Assembly (NCBI GenBank): GCA_036504215.1 | Contig: DASXVO010000002.1 | Location: 62,001 to 126,000 of the forward strand | Reading direction: 5' to 3' | DNA from: Vicinamibacterales bacterium | GTDB lineage: Bacteria > Acidobacteriota > Vicinamibacteria > Vicinamibacterales > Fen-181 | DNA length: 64,000 bases | Shown: positions 1 to 8,427 of the stretch, one piece after another | Numbering within the stretch: the stretch's first letter is position 1 | Layout of the letters: the number at the start of each line of letters is the position of its first letter | The notes under the pieces: generated by a model | Databases searched by the model: none | What the model was told of the DNA's origin: nothing | The model's input: the letters and a program-made list of their open reading frames with translations, nothing else | Made by a program: the position numbers and the translations under genes

Positions 1-1171
1 TGGCGAGCAGCTTCTCATGCACGGTCGCCGTCTCGTACATCTTCGACCCGGCCACCGAGATGGTGTAGATCGTGCCCGGTTCGTCGGAGCGAACCACCCG
101 CCCGCCATTCACCTTGTGCGTCCGCGCGTAGGCGTGATCGTGGCCCTGGAGTACGAGGTCCACGTGGTACCGGTCGTAGAGGCCGCCGAGCGCCGCACGC
201 ATCTCGGGATAGTCGCGGCCCTTCGCGATCGAGTAGAGCGGCTGGTGCTGCACGACGATCGTCCAGCGATTCGGGTTGTGGGCGAGCAGGGTGTCCAGCC
301 ACGCGAGGATGGTCTGCTGCACGTTGGCCCGCGCGGTTTCGACGTACGCGTCATTTGCAAACGGATTCGCATCGACCGCGATGAACCGCACGCCCTGATA
401 GTCGAGCGAGTAGTTCTGGCCTTCGAGACCGGGCAGCTTCGGACCGTTGGCGGGCAGCGCGAAGTGCGCGCGCCAGACGGCCGGCACTTCCATCGCCTTG
501 CTCGCGTCGGACGACGAGGGCGCGCGATGCTCGTCGTGGTTCCCTGGAGCGGGCAGGCTCGGTACCGTCGCGGCGATGAATCCGAAACCTGCGACCCATT
601 GTCCCAGCAACCGGTCGTCGTACCCTTCGCCGACCAGGTCCCCGGCGTGCACGAGCAGGCGCGCATCGGGCGCGGACGCATAGGCGGCTCGCACCGTGCG
701 CGGCCACGTGTCGTTCAGGCCGTTCTGGGCATCGCCGAGGTAGATGAACCGGAACGGCGCCGGGTTCCGGCTGGCCGTGACGAACGCAAACCACTCGCTC
801 CACGTCTTGCCGTCGCCGACGCGGTAGACGTAGCGAGTGGCCGGTTTCAGCCCTTCGAACTGGGCGAGGTAGTGGAACACGGTCCCGCCGCCAGGGAGTT
901 CCACTCTCGTTGCTCGCGCGGCGACCGTGGTCGCGCTCTTCTCGATGGCAGGTCCCGGAGGGGCGTTGGCGATCTGCGCACGCGGATCGGCGACAGAATC
1001 AACCGTGCGCCACGTGACCGCCTGACTCGTCGCCGGGTCGGCCGACCAGCCGAGGACGATGCGAGACGGTGTGGCGGGCTGGGGTTGCTGAGCCAGGAAC
1101 GGGATCGATGACGCCACGAGGAGCAGAGCCGCCAACCCGAGAACGAGCGACCGTCGCTGAAGTCGGAGCAT
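1..1171 (-). CDS. Exported purple-acid-phosphatase-like metallophosphoesterase (3' end cut by window edge)
   Basis: About 390 residues are visible and the C-terminus lies beyond position 1. The start ATG is followed by an Arg-rich, then Leu/Ala-rich leader ending near residue 27, so the protein is probably exported. A fibronectin-like N-terminal region (about 35-135) precedes a calcineurin-type metallophosphoesterase domain. The metal-binding motifs are in the expected order: GDAQN (146-150), GDL (177-179), GNHD (210-213), QHQPLY (307-312) and GHDHAY (342-347). This architecture is that of purple acid phosphatases, which release phosphate from organic esters outside the cytoplasm. The PstS and porin genes 1 kb away fit a phosphate-scavenging role. 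No clear Shine-Dalgarno precedes the start. The exact substrate cannot be told. Confidence 0.88.
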   Translation of the reverse strand, partial: MLRLQRRSLVLGLAALLLVASSIPFLAQQPQPATPSRIVLGWSADPATSQAVTWRTVDSVADPRAQIANAPPGPAIEKSATTVAARATRVELPGGGTVFHYLAQFEGLKPATRYVYRVGDGKTWSEWFAFVTASRNPAPFRFIYLGDAQNGLNDTWPRTVRAAYASAPDARLLVHAGDLVGEGYDDRLLGQWVAGFGFIAATVPSLPAPGNHDEHRAPSSSDASKAMEVPAVWRAHFALPANGPKLPGLEGQNYSLDYQGVRFIAVDANPFANDAYVETARANVQQTILAWLDTLLAHNPNRWTIVVQHQPLYSIAKGRDYPEMRAALGGLYDRYHVDLVLQGHDHAYARTHKVNGGRVVRSDEPGTIYTISVAGSKMYETATVHEKLLA

Positions 1172-1294
1172 GGTGGAGAATTCTACCTTGAGACTCCCCT
1201 GCCGTGGGCAGCTGACCCGCGTGTCCGTCGAGAGCGTCGCCGCGGGAGCCCATCACACCGCGGGGCCGCGAACTCGTGGTCCGCGACGCCCGGG

Positions 1295-1331
1295 TGCATC
1301 GAATCTGCCAGCTGCGCAGCAATTCGATGCA
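1295..1331. repeat. Perfect 10-bp inverted repeat in the 359-bp divergent intergenic region
   Basis: TGCATCGAAT (1295-1304) is matched by its exact reverse complement ATTCGATGCA (1322-1331), with a further CTGC/GCAG pairing inside the loop. It lies in the gap (1172-1530) between two divergently read genes. I see no gene in this gap. The palindrome could be an operator or a dispersed hairpin element; nothing in one copy decides between them. Confidence 0.55.
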
Positions 1332-1530
1332 TCGACGGAGCCCTGTCGCCACAGGCGGTAAGAACGCGTGAGGTCAACTGCATTGTCGAGGTTGGACCTT
1401 GTCTTGCACGTCGACACGGCGTGGGTCGTCTTCCACAAGTTGTCACCGAGTTCCCGCAGCAGGCGTCGCGGCCTGTTGTGTGGGCATTTCGTTATCGCAG
1501 TCCCGGGGAAGCCCCCGAAGGAGCGTTTGC

Positions 1531-1962
1531 ATGCGGACAGCATCGAGCAGTCCGGTTCCGCGTCGCGTTTGGCGCGTCGCGTCCGTCGCCGTCGCGCTCG
1601 TCATGGCAGTTGTGGCGTTTGGCGCGCCGGCGTACGCGCAGCACATGGCCCGCGTGAAGATCGACTTTGCGTTCGTTGCGGCAGGCAAGGACATGCCGGC
1701 CGGCGAGTACGAGATTAGCTACGCTGACGGCCGGATCGTACTGCAGCCTCAGGACCGGAGCGTGAGCACGGTCATGATGTCGGTGATCACCCGGCTCGGC
1801 CGTCACGACACGGACACCGACCCCGAGTTGATCTTCGACAAGGTCGGCGGCAAGGTCTGTTTGTCCGAATTCTGGCTCGCCAATGACGACGGGTATCTCG
1901 TGCTGAACACGCCTACGGACCACGAGCACCGCGTGCTCGGCGGTTCGAGGCCACACAAATAG
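1531..1962 (+). CDS. Small exported protein of unknown function
   Basis: A 143-residue protein. The ATG is preceded by a good GAAGGAGC ribosome site 8 bases upstream, which is why I reject longer in-frame starts. Residues 1-36 form a basic stretch and hydrophobic helix ending AYAQ, a clear signal peptide. The mature part, starting HMARVKIDF, alternates charged and hydrophobic residues as a beta-rich domain would, and contains phrases such as GKDMPAGEYEI and DGRIVLQ. Similar short secreted proteins with a PAGxY phrase recur in acidobacterial genomes, but I know no function for them. It is read alone, divergent from the phosphatase and convergent with pstS. Confidence 0.82.
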   Translation: MRTASSSPVPRRVWRVASVAVALVMAVVAFGAPAYAQHMARVKIDFAFVAAGKDMPAGEYEISYADGRIVLQPQDRSVSTVMMSVITRLGRHDTDTDPELIFDKVGGKVCLSEFWLANDDGYLVLNTPTDHEHRVLGGSRPHK

Positions 1963-2071
1963 GCCTGGCGTCTCTGCCAGGGCGTTCAGGCCAGCACCTC
2001 CAGCCTTGCACCTTCGGCACCCTCGAGCACCTTCACCAGCTACGTCGTCTGACCTCTCCCCGTACAAAGAA

Positions 2072-2101
2072 CCGGCCGGACGCCTGGCGGCATCCGGCCG
2101 G
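2072..2101. terminator. GC-rich hairpin between convergent genes
   Basis: CCGGCCGGA (2072-2080) and TCCGGCCGG (2093-2101) pair perfectly over 9 bp around a 12-base loop. The hairpin lies 28 bases beyond the pstS stop and 110 beyond the stop of the small exported protein, so it could end transcription from both sides. No T-run follows, so it is only a candidate intrinsic terminator. Confidence 0.5.
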
Positions 2102-2129
2102 AAGCCGGGGGAGCCACGGGTACGCGCTG

Positions 2130-3182
2130 CTAGAGCTTGATCTTCGCGAGGGCAGCCATTTCGAGCTTCACGACGCTGTCGGGCAGCGGCGCGTAGCCAA
2201 GGTCCGTCGCCATTCTCTGGCCATCGGTCAGCGCCCACTTCATGAACTCGACCATCGTCCTGGCCGCCTGCTTGTCCTTCGGGTTCTCGTAGAAGAGCAG
2301 CCAGGTGAACGACGCGATCGGGTAGGATGCGTCGCCGGGAGCGTTGGTAATCGAGACGCGGAAGTCCGGGGGCATTGCGCTCGCCGCCGAGGCGGCGGCC
2401 GCCGTGACGCCGTCTATCGACGCGCGAACGAACTTGCCGGACATGTTCTGCACCATGCCGTACGAGATCTTGTTCTGCAGCGCGTAAATCAACTCGACGT
2501 AGCCGATCGCTCCGGGCGTCTGCTTCACGAGACCCGCCACGCCTTCGTTCCCCTTGCCGCCGAGGCCCACCGGCCAGTTCAGCGCGGTGGAGATGCCCAC
2601 CCTCTTCTTCCACTCAGCCGACGTCTTGCCGAGGAAGTCCGCGAAGATATAAGTGGTCCCGGAGCCGTCCGACCGATGCACCACGGTGATGTCGGCGGCG
2701 GGGAGGTTGATACCGCCATTCAGCCTGGCGATCGCCGGGTCGTTCCACTTCGTGATCTTGCCGAGGAAGATGTCAGCGAGCACCGTGCCGGTGAATCTGA
2801 GCTCCGCGCTCACGCCTTCGATGTTGTAGACCGGCACCACCGCGCCGAGCACGGTCGGGAGGTGCAGGATGTTGCCGGGCGCCGCGAGCTGCTGTTCCTT
2901 GGTCATCGGGCCGTCGGTCGCGCCGAAGAACACCGTCTGCGCCGCGAGCTGGCGGATGCCGCCGCCCGAGCCGATTGACTGGTAGTTGATCTGCACCTTC
3001 GGGTTCTTCTTGTTGTACTCGCTGAACCACTTGGCGTAGATCGGGAACGGGAAGCTGGCGCCCGCGCCACTGATCGTCTGTGCCTGGCCCAGCACCACGG
3101 TGCCGAGCACAGCCGCCGCAAGAACGGCCGCCAATGCCGTCGTCGACCGGAATCCGCGAATCGCGCTGAATACTGCCTTCAT
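2130..3182 (-). CDS. pstS: Phosphate ABC transporter substrate-binding protein PstS
   Basis: A 350-residue periplasmic phosphate-binding protein. A signal peptide covers residues 1 to about 34. The family hallmarks are GAGASFPFP (39-47), which begins mature PstS proteins, the phosphate-contact phrase SIGSGGGIRQL (69-79), and RSDGSGTTYIF. A GGAGG ribosome site precedes the ATG. PstS delivers phosphate to the PstCAB permease, but no pstC, pstA or pstB gene is in the window, so the permease must be encoded elsewhere. The gene follows the porin gene by 39 bases on the same strand, and the two probably share the Pho-box-like promoter upstream of the porin. Confidence 0.95.
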   Translation of the reverse strand: MKAVFSAIRGFRSTTALAAVLAAAVLGTVVLGQAQTISGAGASFPFPIYAKWFSEYNKKNPKVQINYQSIGSGGGIRQLAAQTVFFGATDGPMTKEQQLAAPGNILHLPTVLGAVVPVYNIEGVSAELRFTGTVLADIFLGKITKWNDPAIARLNGGINLPAADITVVHRSDGSGTTYIFADFLGKTSAEWKKRVGISTALNWPVGLGGKGNEGVAGLVKQTPGAIGYVELIYALQNKISYGMVQNMSGKFVRASIDGVTAAAASAASAMPPDFRVSITNAPGDASYPIASFTWLLFYENPKDKQAARTMVEFMKWALTDGQRMATDLGYAPLPDSVVKLEMAALAKIKL

Positions 3183-3221
3183 TACGTATCCTCCAAGAAT
3201 CGGCGGGCACGCCCTCTGTCC

Positions 3222-4394
3222 CTAGAACGTCACCAGCATGTGCACGAAGACCTTCTGCTGCGTCGGCTTGGCCGGCGTGTACTGCTCGGAGGTCACGTTC
3301 TCGACGTCGAACAGGAGGGCCGAGGACACGCTGCCTTGCTTCGGGAACCAGTAGGCGATGCCGCCGATCGTCCGCTTGTTGATGCCGGTGCCGGCGATCG
3401 TGCTGCCGCCCACCGTCGTCACCTCGTTGTTCGGTTCCATGTGGTCGTAGCGCAGCAACGCCTCCAAGGACGATCCGTTCGGCCACACCATCTTGGGCGT
3501 TGCCCATACCGACCAGCCCTTGCCGTGCAGGTCCGTCGACTTCACCTTGGCCGACGACTGGTCCTTCGTATCGAGGTAGTCGAAGCCGATGTTCAGGTAC
3601 TTGTGCTCGAAGGTGGTATTGAAGATGGCGCGCTTGCGTTCGGCGTTCTGTTGGACGTTGTCCGCCGTGTAGAAACCCTGGAGGCGCCAACCCTTCATGA
3701 TCGGGTGACGGGGCATCGGGCGGAAGCCGACGCGAACCTGGAACGACTTCTGGTCGTTGGCTTCGGCCTTGGAGTACCCCTCGCCGTTGTAGAAGCCGAC
3801 GTGGACGTCGCCGTAGTTGTTGGGGAACGTCGTCCGGAAGGAGACGCCGGCGTCGGCCGACGACATGTAGCCCTCGCGCTCCGGGAACACCGTGCCCTGG
3901 AAGCGGTAGCGGTAGATGCTCTCGATGCTATCGATGAACGGCGTCTGCTGGATGCCGAGGCGCACGAACGATCCCTTCGGGAGCCAGTCGTCCAGGTTGA
4001 ACTGAGCGTAGGCATACTTGAGCCGGAACGTCATGCTCCCGGCGAGCGAGCTGCCCGTGCCGCTTTCGCGCGTGACGTCCGGCGTGATGCGGAACGCCAC
4101 GATGTGCGAGATGTTGCCCGTGACGTTGATGTAGCTCCGCGCGACGTTGAACGAGTTCGGGTTGATGTCGTTGCCATCGGCGTCCTTGCCGAGCGGCTTC
4201 TGCTGATAGGTGTAGTCGGCGAAGATCACCGCGCCGATCTTGATGCTCGGGGTGTCGTCGGGCGGGGTGTAGCCCGCAGCCGGTGTCACCTGGGCGCCAG
4301 CAGGCCGCGCGGAGCACAACACGAAGGCAGCAACGGCGGAGAGCGCGAACCATGCGCGCCATGAACGATTCGACGTAACGTGTGCGGTCGTCAA
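3222..4394 (-). CDS. Outer-membrane porin of the phosphate-selective (OprO/OprP-like) type
   Basis: A 390-residue protein with a signal peptide (1-35) ending PAGAQ, followed by alternating amphipathic strands rich in aromatic residues and a terminal Phe, the signature of beta-barrel outer-membrane proteins. Phrases such as FRLKYAYAQFNLDDW and RLGIQQTPF resemble phosphate-selective porins of the OprO/OprP group, though anion selectivity cannot be judged by eye. The start appears to be TTG: AAGGAG lies 6 bases before it, and no ATG or GTG fits better. It is the first gene of a two-gene unit with pstS, giving outer-membrane entry plus periplasmic capture of phosphate. Confidence 0.85.
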   Translation of the reverse strand: MTTAHVTSNRSWRAWFALSAVAAFVLCSARPAGAQVTPAAGYTPPDDTPSIKIGAVIFADYTYQQKPLGKDADGNDINPNSFNVARSYINVTGNISHIVAFRITPDVTRESGTGSSLAGSMTFRLKYAYAQFNLDDWLPKGSFVRLGIQQTPFIDSIESIYRYRFQGTVFPEREGYMSSADAGVSFRTTFPNNYGDVHVGFYNGEGYSKAEANDQKSFQVRVGFRPMPRHPIMKGWRLQGFYTADNVQQNAERKRAIFNTTFEHKYLNIGFDYLDTKDQSSAKVKSTDLHGKGWSVWATPKMVWPNGSSLEALLRYDHMEPNNEVTTVGGSTIAGTGINKRTIGGIAYWFPKQGSVSSALLFDVENVTSEQYTPAKPTQQKVFVHMLVTF

Positions 4395-4429
4395 CTGAGG
4401 CTCCTTTCAGCCACATGAAGCTCGGACTG

Positions 4430-4484
4430 AGGATACGAACCCCAGGTGTCGGGGAGTTGTCGGCCAGGTTACGGAACGGTTAAA
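4430..4484 (-). promoter_or_regulatory. Candidate Pho box: four 7-mers at 11-bp spacing, with -10 element
   Basis: Read on the minus strand, TTTAACC (4484-4478), CGTAACC (4473-4467), CGACAAC (4462-4456) and CGACACC (4451-4445) are separated by exactly 4 bases each. This 7+4 direct-repeat layout is the known design of PhoB/OmpR-family binding sites. A TATCCT hexamer (4435-4430) begins 9 bases after the last unit, as in PhoB-activated promoters where the box replaces the -35. It sits 50 bases upstream of the porin start. Regulation by a PhoB-like protein is inferred. Confidence 0.65.
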
Positions 4485-4498
4485 TCGTGAGTTCGACC

Positions 4499-5233
4499 CT
4501 AGGGTTCCAGACTCAGGAACGCACCGATCTGACGGCGGAGTTCCTCCTGGATGCGATCGATCGGCTGGCGAGCGTCGAGGGTCCGGAACGCGAACTCATC
4601 GACCATCGAGTTGTACTCGCGCAAGAGCTTTGCCTGGTAGGTTCGGAAGCTGTCGTAGATGTCGTCGCCGAGCTTCAGGTCCATCCCGGATTCCCAGAAG
4701 TCCATCCCGCCAGACTCGAGCACGCGGCGGATCAGTGTATCCGCGTCGATCTTGAGGTAGAAGACCAGGTGGGGCGCAATGCTGAAACCGTACAGGTTCC
4801 GCAGCCACCCTCGATCCACGCCCCGAACACGCGCGCGGGCCAGCGCGGTGAAGATGTACCGGTCCGCCAGCACGATGAAGCCTGCCTTGAGCGCCGGAAT
4901 GATCTCCTTTTCCAGCCGGTCGGCGAAGTCGGTTGCATAGAGCAGGACGAACGTCAGCTTGTTCAGCGTGTTGCTCGCCTTGGCCAGGTCGATCGTCGGC
5001 TGCATCAGCGTGGAGCGCGTCCAGCCGGTTTCGACGACGCCGTAGCCCTGGACTTCCAGCCATTCGCGGAGGAGACGAATCTGCGTCGATCGTCCGACGC
5101 CGTCAGTCCCCTCGATGGCGATGATCTTTCCCGGATAGTCCTCGAGCCCGACGTACGGCAATCCCGATCCGTAGAAGTGACCCGGTTGAACGACCTGTTC
5201 CCGCAGCCCGCCGGCGTCCTGTTCGTCAGCCAT
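4499..5233 (-). CDS. Thymidylate-kinase-like P-loop protein with altered Walker A (second of tandem pair)
   Basis: A 244-residue protein of the thymidylate-kinase fold. The P-loop reads GTDGVGRST (42-50): the invariant Walker A lysine is Arg48. The REPGG motif that holds dTMP in true thymidylate kinases is replaced by TGWTRST (69-75), while the DRY motif (124-126) is kept. A 40-residue N-terminal extension precedes the P-loop. The gene overlaps its upstream paralogue by 8 bases, so the two are translationally linked and may form a heterodimer. Loss of the lysine suggests weak or absent ATP hydrolysis, or a regulatory partner. A housekeeping dTMP kinase role is unlikely. Confidence 0.8.
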   Translation of the reverse strand: MADEQDAGGLREQVVQPGHFYGSGLPYVGLEDYPGKIIAIEGTDGVGRSTQIRLLREWLEVQGYGVVETGWTRSTLMQPTIDLAKASNTLNKLTFVLLYATDFADRLEKEIIPALKAGFIVLADRYIFTALARARVRGVDRGWLRNLYGFSIAPHLVFYLKIDADTLIRRVLESGGMDFWESGMDLKLGDDIYDSFRTYQAKLLREYNSMVDEFAFRTLDARQPIDRIQEELRRQIGAFLSLEP

Positions 5234-5900
5234 TGCCTCGCTCCAACTCGCGTGCGATCAACCGTCGCACCTTGCGCTGCTGATCCGGAATGCCGCCGGT
5301 GGCGTCGATCACCTGCAGACCGAACTCGTCCACCAGCCGGTCGTACTCTTCGAGCACGCGTCCCTGGAACAGCCGGAAGCTCTCGTTGACGTCCGCGCTC
5401 CAGCCCATGTCCATTCCGGCTTCGTAGAACTTCAGCTTCACGCGTCGTGCGAGCAGCCGGTCGAGCGAGACCTCGATCGGCACGCGGAAATAGAGCGTGA
5501 TGTCCGGTCGGACGGCGAAGCCGTACAGATCGCGCACCCACTGCCGGTCCACGCCGCGCGCGACGTCCCGCGCGAACGCCGTGAACGCATAGCGGTCGGC
5601 AAGGACGATCATGCCGGCCTTGAGCGGCGGGATGATCTTGTACATCAGCCGGTCTGCGAAGTCGGTGGCATGCAGGAGGCTGAACGTCGTGGGCGTCAGG
5701 AGGTTCTTCTTCTTGCCGGCCTTGGTCGCCGTCTTCACGAGCGTGGACGAGTTCCACTCGGTGACGACGACACGACGGCCAGCCGATGCCAGCCACTTGG
5801 TGAGCAGGCCGAGCTGCGTCGTCTTACCCGAGCCGTCGATTCCTTCGACGACGATCAGCCGTCCCGGGTACTGGTGCGGGGTCGTCAGTATGTTCAGCAT
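5226..5900 (-). CDS. Thymidylate-kinase-like P-loop kinase (first of tandem pair)
   Basis: A 224-residue P-loop kinase. The intact Walker A is GIDGSGKTTQ (20-29) and the DRY motif is at 102-104, both as in thymidylate kinases (length about 210). The dTMP-binding REPGG segment is replaced by TEWNSST (47-53), so the acceptor is probably not dTMP. The start lies 77 bases inside the end of the Ppx/GppA gene and the end overlaps the second paralogue by 8 bases, giving a three-gene overlapping operon. PPK2 polyphosphate kinases share the thymidylate-kinase-like fold, so a polyphosphate-linked nucleotide kinase is a reasonable guess, but PPK2 signature motifs are not visible. Confidence 0.82.
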   Translation of the reverse strand: MLNILTTPHQYPGRLIVVEGIDGSGKTTQLGLLTKWLASAGRRVVVTEWNSSTLVKTATKAGKKKNLLTPTTFSLLHATDFADRLMYKIIPPLKAGMIVLADRYAFTAFARDVARGVDRQWVRDLYGFAVRPDITLYFRVPIEVSLDRLLARRVKLKFYEAGMDMGWSADVNESFRLFQGRVLEEYDRLVDEFGLQVIDATGGIPDQQRKVRRLIARELERGNG

Positions 5901-7431
5901 CGGAGGTCGACTCGATCAAGAGAGGCTTTCCAAGCAGTCGTTCCAGCGGGGCGACCTGTCGAAGGGCCGCCCATCGTTCCAGTTCGATGGGGCCGTGGGC
6001 GCGCAACACGAGCCGGTATCGCTCGCCGGCCGGCTGCAGCTCGACCTGGTCGATTACCTGGCCGTGGCTCCGGTCCAGGCACTCGGCCATGCGCAGCAGC
6101 GCGGCGCCGACCCGCACGGCCCGTCGCGCGGGCGGCGCCAGTGACGCCAGCGCGCTCTGCGACTTCCGTGGCCGGCCTCGACGATGATAACGCGCCATCA
6201 GCGCAATGGCTTCGATCTCGTCCGGCTCGAACCCGCGCAGCCCACCGTTTCGAATCAGATAGTAGGAGTGCTTATGGTGGCCAAGGTAGGCGATGTGCCC
6301 GCCGATGTCGTGCAGAAGCGCGGCGAAGTCGAGCCATTGTCGCGCACGATCGTTCAGTTGGTGGATGCCGCGGGTCTGGTCGAAGAGCGACAGCGCGAGG
6401 CGTGCCACCTGCTCGGCATGTTCGGGATACCAGCGGCAGCGCTCGCCGAGCTCGATCACGCTGCGGCGGCGGATGTCGGGGTACCGGTCGATGCTCGCGA
6501 TCCGTTTCCGGTTCTTGCCGATGTAGTCGAGAATGAGCCCCTCGCGCAGCGCGAGATCGCAGAGGGTGATGTCCTTCGCGCCGAGCATGCGCACGGTCGT
6601 GTCGAGCAGGATGGCGCCGGCGACGACCAGATCGGCACGCCGGGCGTCGAGGCCGGGCAGCCGAAGCCGGTGCTGCATGTCGAGGGCGACGATCGACTTG
6701 CGGGCTCGATGCAGTTCCTTGGCCGAGATGCGGCGGTGATGGATCGAATCGCCGTCGAAGAGACGCCGGCTGAGCGCGACCTCTCCCAGGCTCAGGCTCG
6801 TGCCGGACGTCGCGATCACCCGGTCGAACCCGGCGTTTCTCAACTGGTCGGCGAACCCCTCCACCTGGCTCCGGACGTGCTTGATCAGGCGGCGCTCGTC
6901 GCGGTTCGACAGGGGGTCGCTCGTGACGAACCGGTCGGTCAACCGGATCACGCCGAGCGAGAAACTCCGGGCAAGGTGCGTTTCCGCGGCGGTGCCGAGC
7001 GTGACCTCCATCGACCCGCCGCCGATGTCGACGACGACGGTCGTGCCGCTGCTGGCATTCACCCCGTAGACGGCCGCCATGTGGATGAGCCGGGCTTCTT
7101 CGATGCCAGAGATCACGCGTGGCCGGATCCCGGTGCGTTCGGCGACCGTCGCCAGGAACTCGCCACCGTTCTTCGACTCGCGCACGGCACTGGTCGCCGC
7201 CGCGATGATCTCGTCCACCTGGCGGGAATCGGCCAGTTGCTTGAACCGGCCGAGCGTGTCGAGCGCCGCCGTCATGGCGCCAGCCGACAGCGCACGACCG
7301 CCGAGGCCGCCCGCGCCCAGGCGCACCATCTCCTTCTCGCGGTCCACGATCTCGAACGAGAAATCGGGACGGACCTGCACCACGATCATGTGGATGGAGT
7401 TCGTACCGATGTCGATGGCCGCCAGGCGCAT
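5824..7431 (-). CDS. Ppx/GppA-family exopolyphosphatase / pppGpp phosphohydrolase with C-terminal HD domain
   Basis: A 535-residue protein. The start is set at MRLAAIDIGTNS, the canonical N-terminus of Ppx/GppA ASKHA phosphatases. Further ATPase-fold motifs are IDIGGGS (phosphate 2 loop) and ATSGTSLS. The C-terminal third is an HD-type domain containing DFAALLHDIGGHI and RYHRRGRP, as in long Ppx proteins. Members cleave terminal phosphate from polyphosphate or from pppGpp; sequence alone does not separate these. It leads the operon with two thymidylate-kinase-like genes and is divergent from a CHAD (polyphosphate-binding) gene, which favours polyphosphate. Confidence 0.9.
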   Translation of the reverse strand: MRLAAIDIGTNSIHMIVVQVRPDFSFEIVDREKEMVRLGAGGLGGRALSAGAMTAALDTLGRFKQLADSRQVDEIIAAATSAVRESKNGGEFLATVAERTGIRPRVISGIEEARLIHMAAVYGVNASSGTTVVVDIGGGSMEVTLGTAAETHLARSFSLGVIRLTDRFVTSDPLSNRDERRLIKHVRSQVEGFADQLRNAGFDRVIATSGTSLSLGEVALSRRLFDGDSIHHRRISAKELHRARKSIVALDMQHRLRLPGLDARRADLVVAGAILLDTTVRMLGAKDITLCDLALREGLILDYIGKNRKRIASIDRYPDIRRRSVIELGERCRWYPEHAEQVARLALSLFDQTRGIHQLNDRARQWLDFAALLHDIGGHIAYLGHHKHSYYLIRNGGLRGFEPDEIEAIALMARYHRRGRPRKSQSALASLAPPARRAVRVGAALLRMAECLDRSHGQVIDQVELQPAGERYRLVLRAHGPIELERWAALRQVAPLERLLGKPLLIESTSDAEHTDDPAPVPGTADRRRRNRRLG

Positions 7432-7435
7432 ACGG

Positions 7436-7443
7436 ACTATAAT
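7436..7443. promoter_or_regulatory. Shared TATAAT/TATAGT element in the Ppx-CHAD divergent region
   Basis: The 76-bp gap between the Ppx and CHAD start codons contains ACTATAAT. On the plus strand TATAAT (7438-7443) could be a -10 for the CHAD gene. On the minus strand TATAGT (7441-7436) lies only 4 bases from the Ppx ATG, which would make that transcript leaderless or nearly so. Neither strand shows a convincing -35, so this is a weak call. Confidence 0.35.
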
Positions 7444-7507
7444 CTTATCGATCTCGCACCGGCAGGACGCAGAAATCTGACTGAGCCATGCGAGCGGGAC
7501 AACGACC

Positions 7508-8416
7508 ATGCGCTCCCCGGCGGTGCACCGCGCCCTTGCGCGGCGGCTGCTCGTTCTCGATCGCGACCTGCCCGCGGCGCTCCAGTTCGACGCGGAAGCG
7601 CTCCACCGGACCCGTGTCGCGTCTCGTCGCCTCCGCGAGGTGCTGCCGGCGTTGCCGTCGGATGGACGCAACTCAGGGAACGGGTACGAGCGGGACCGGC
7701 GGCAGGTCCGCGCCCGCGTCCGGCGTTTGACGCGCGCGCTTGGCGGCGTTCGCGAGCTGGATGTGGCGCTCGCCCTGCTCGAGGAGTACGCGGGGCGCGA
7801 ACCCGCGCTCGCCTGCCTGCGGGGCACCGCGCGCCTGGCCATCGAGCAGGAGCGTGACCGGCGTCGCGGTGACATGGTGCGGCGACTCGAGGCAATCGAC
7901 GCAGGGAAGCTGTTGGACCAGCTATCCAGGCTCGCACGCCAGGCAACCGACGAGAGTCGGGCCGAGCGGACCGACAGGCTTCGCCGCCGGGTGCGGCGAC
8001 GCGCGCGACGTCTGCTGGCCGCGGTGGACGAAGCGGGGGCGCTCTATGCGTTCGACCGGCTTCACCTCGTGCGAATTGCTGCCAAGAAGCTGCGGTACGC
8101 GCTCGAACTGGTGCAGGAGGTCGGCGGTGTGCGCACGCTGCGGTTCGTCAAGCGCCTGAAGCAGGTGCAGGATCTGCTCGGCCGCCTGCACGACCTGGAA
8201 GTTCTCGCGGGCCAGATTCGGCGTCTGGCCACCGGGGCAGCGGCAGATGGGGAGTCGGGGGCGGATCATCTCCTGGAACTGATCACGCGCGAGACCCGCG
8301 AACTGCACGGGGCGTATCTCTCGGATGTCGGTCGAATTGTCGGTGTCGCCGAGGCCTCCATCCACGATCTCGATCGACGACTCCATGCCGCGCCGCCGCG
8401 CCCGCTGGCCGGCTGA
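7508..8416 (+). CDS. CHAD-domain polyphosphate-binding protein
   Basis: A 302-residue, strongly basic, all-helical protein. Arg-rich helices containing HRTRVASRRLREVLP (about 34-48) and HLVRIAAKKLRYALEL, plus KQVQDLLGRLHDLEVL, are the conserved parts of CHAD domains (conserved histidine alpha-helical domain), which bind polyphosphate through basic surface residues. No adenylate-cyclase-like CYTH domain is fused. The gene is divergent from the Ppx/GppA gene and followed after 11 bases by sixA. It may tether proteins to polyphosphate granules. Confidence 0.9.
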   Translation: MRSPAVHRALARRLLVLDRDLPAALQFDAEALHRTRVASRRLREVLPALPSDGRNSGNGYERDRRQVRARVRRLTRALGGVRELDVALALLEEYAGREPALACLRGTARLAIEQERDRRRGDMVRRLEAIDAGKLLDQLSRLARQATDESRAERTDRLRRRVRRRARRLLAAVDEAGALYAFDRLHLVRIAAKKLRYALELVQEVGGVRTLRFVKRLKQVQDLLGRLHDLEVLAGQIRRLATGAAADGESGADHLLELITRETRELHGAYLSDVGRIVGVAEASIHDLDRRLHAAPPRPLAG

Positions 8417-8427
8417 CGGGAGCTGCC

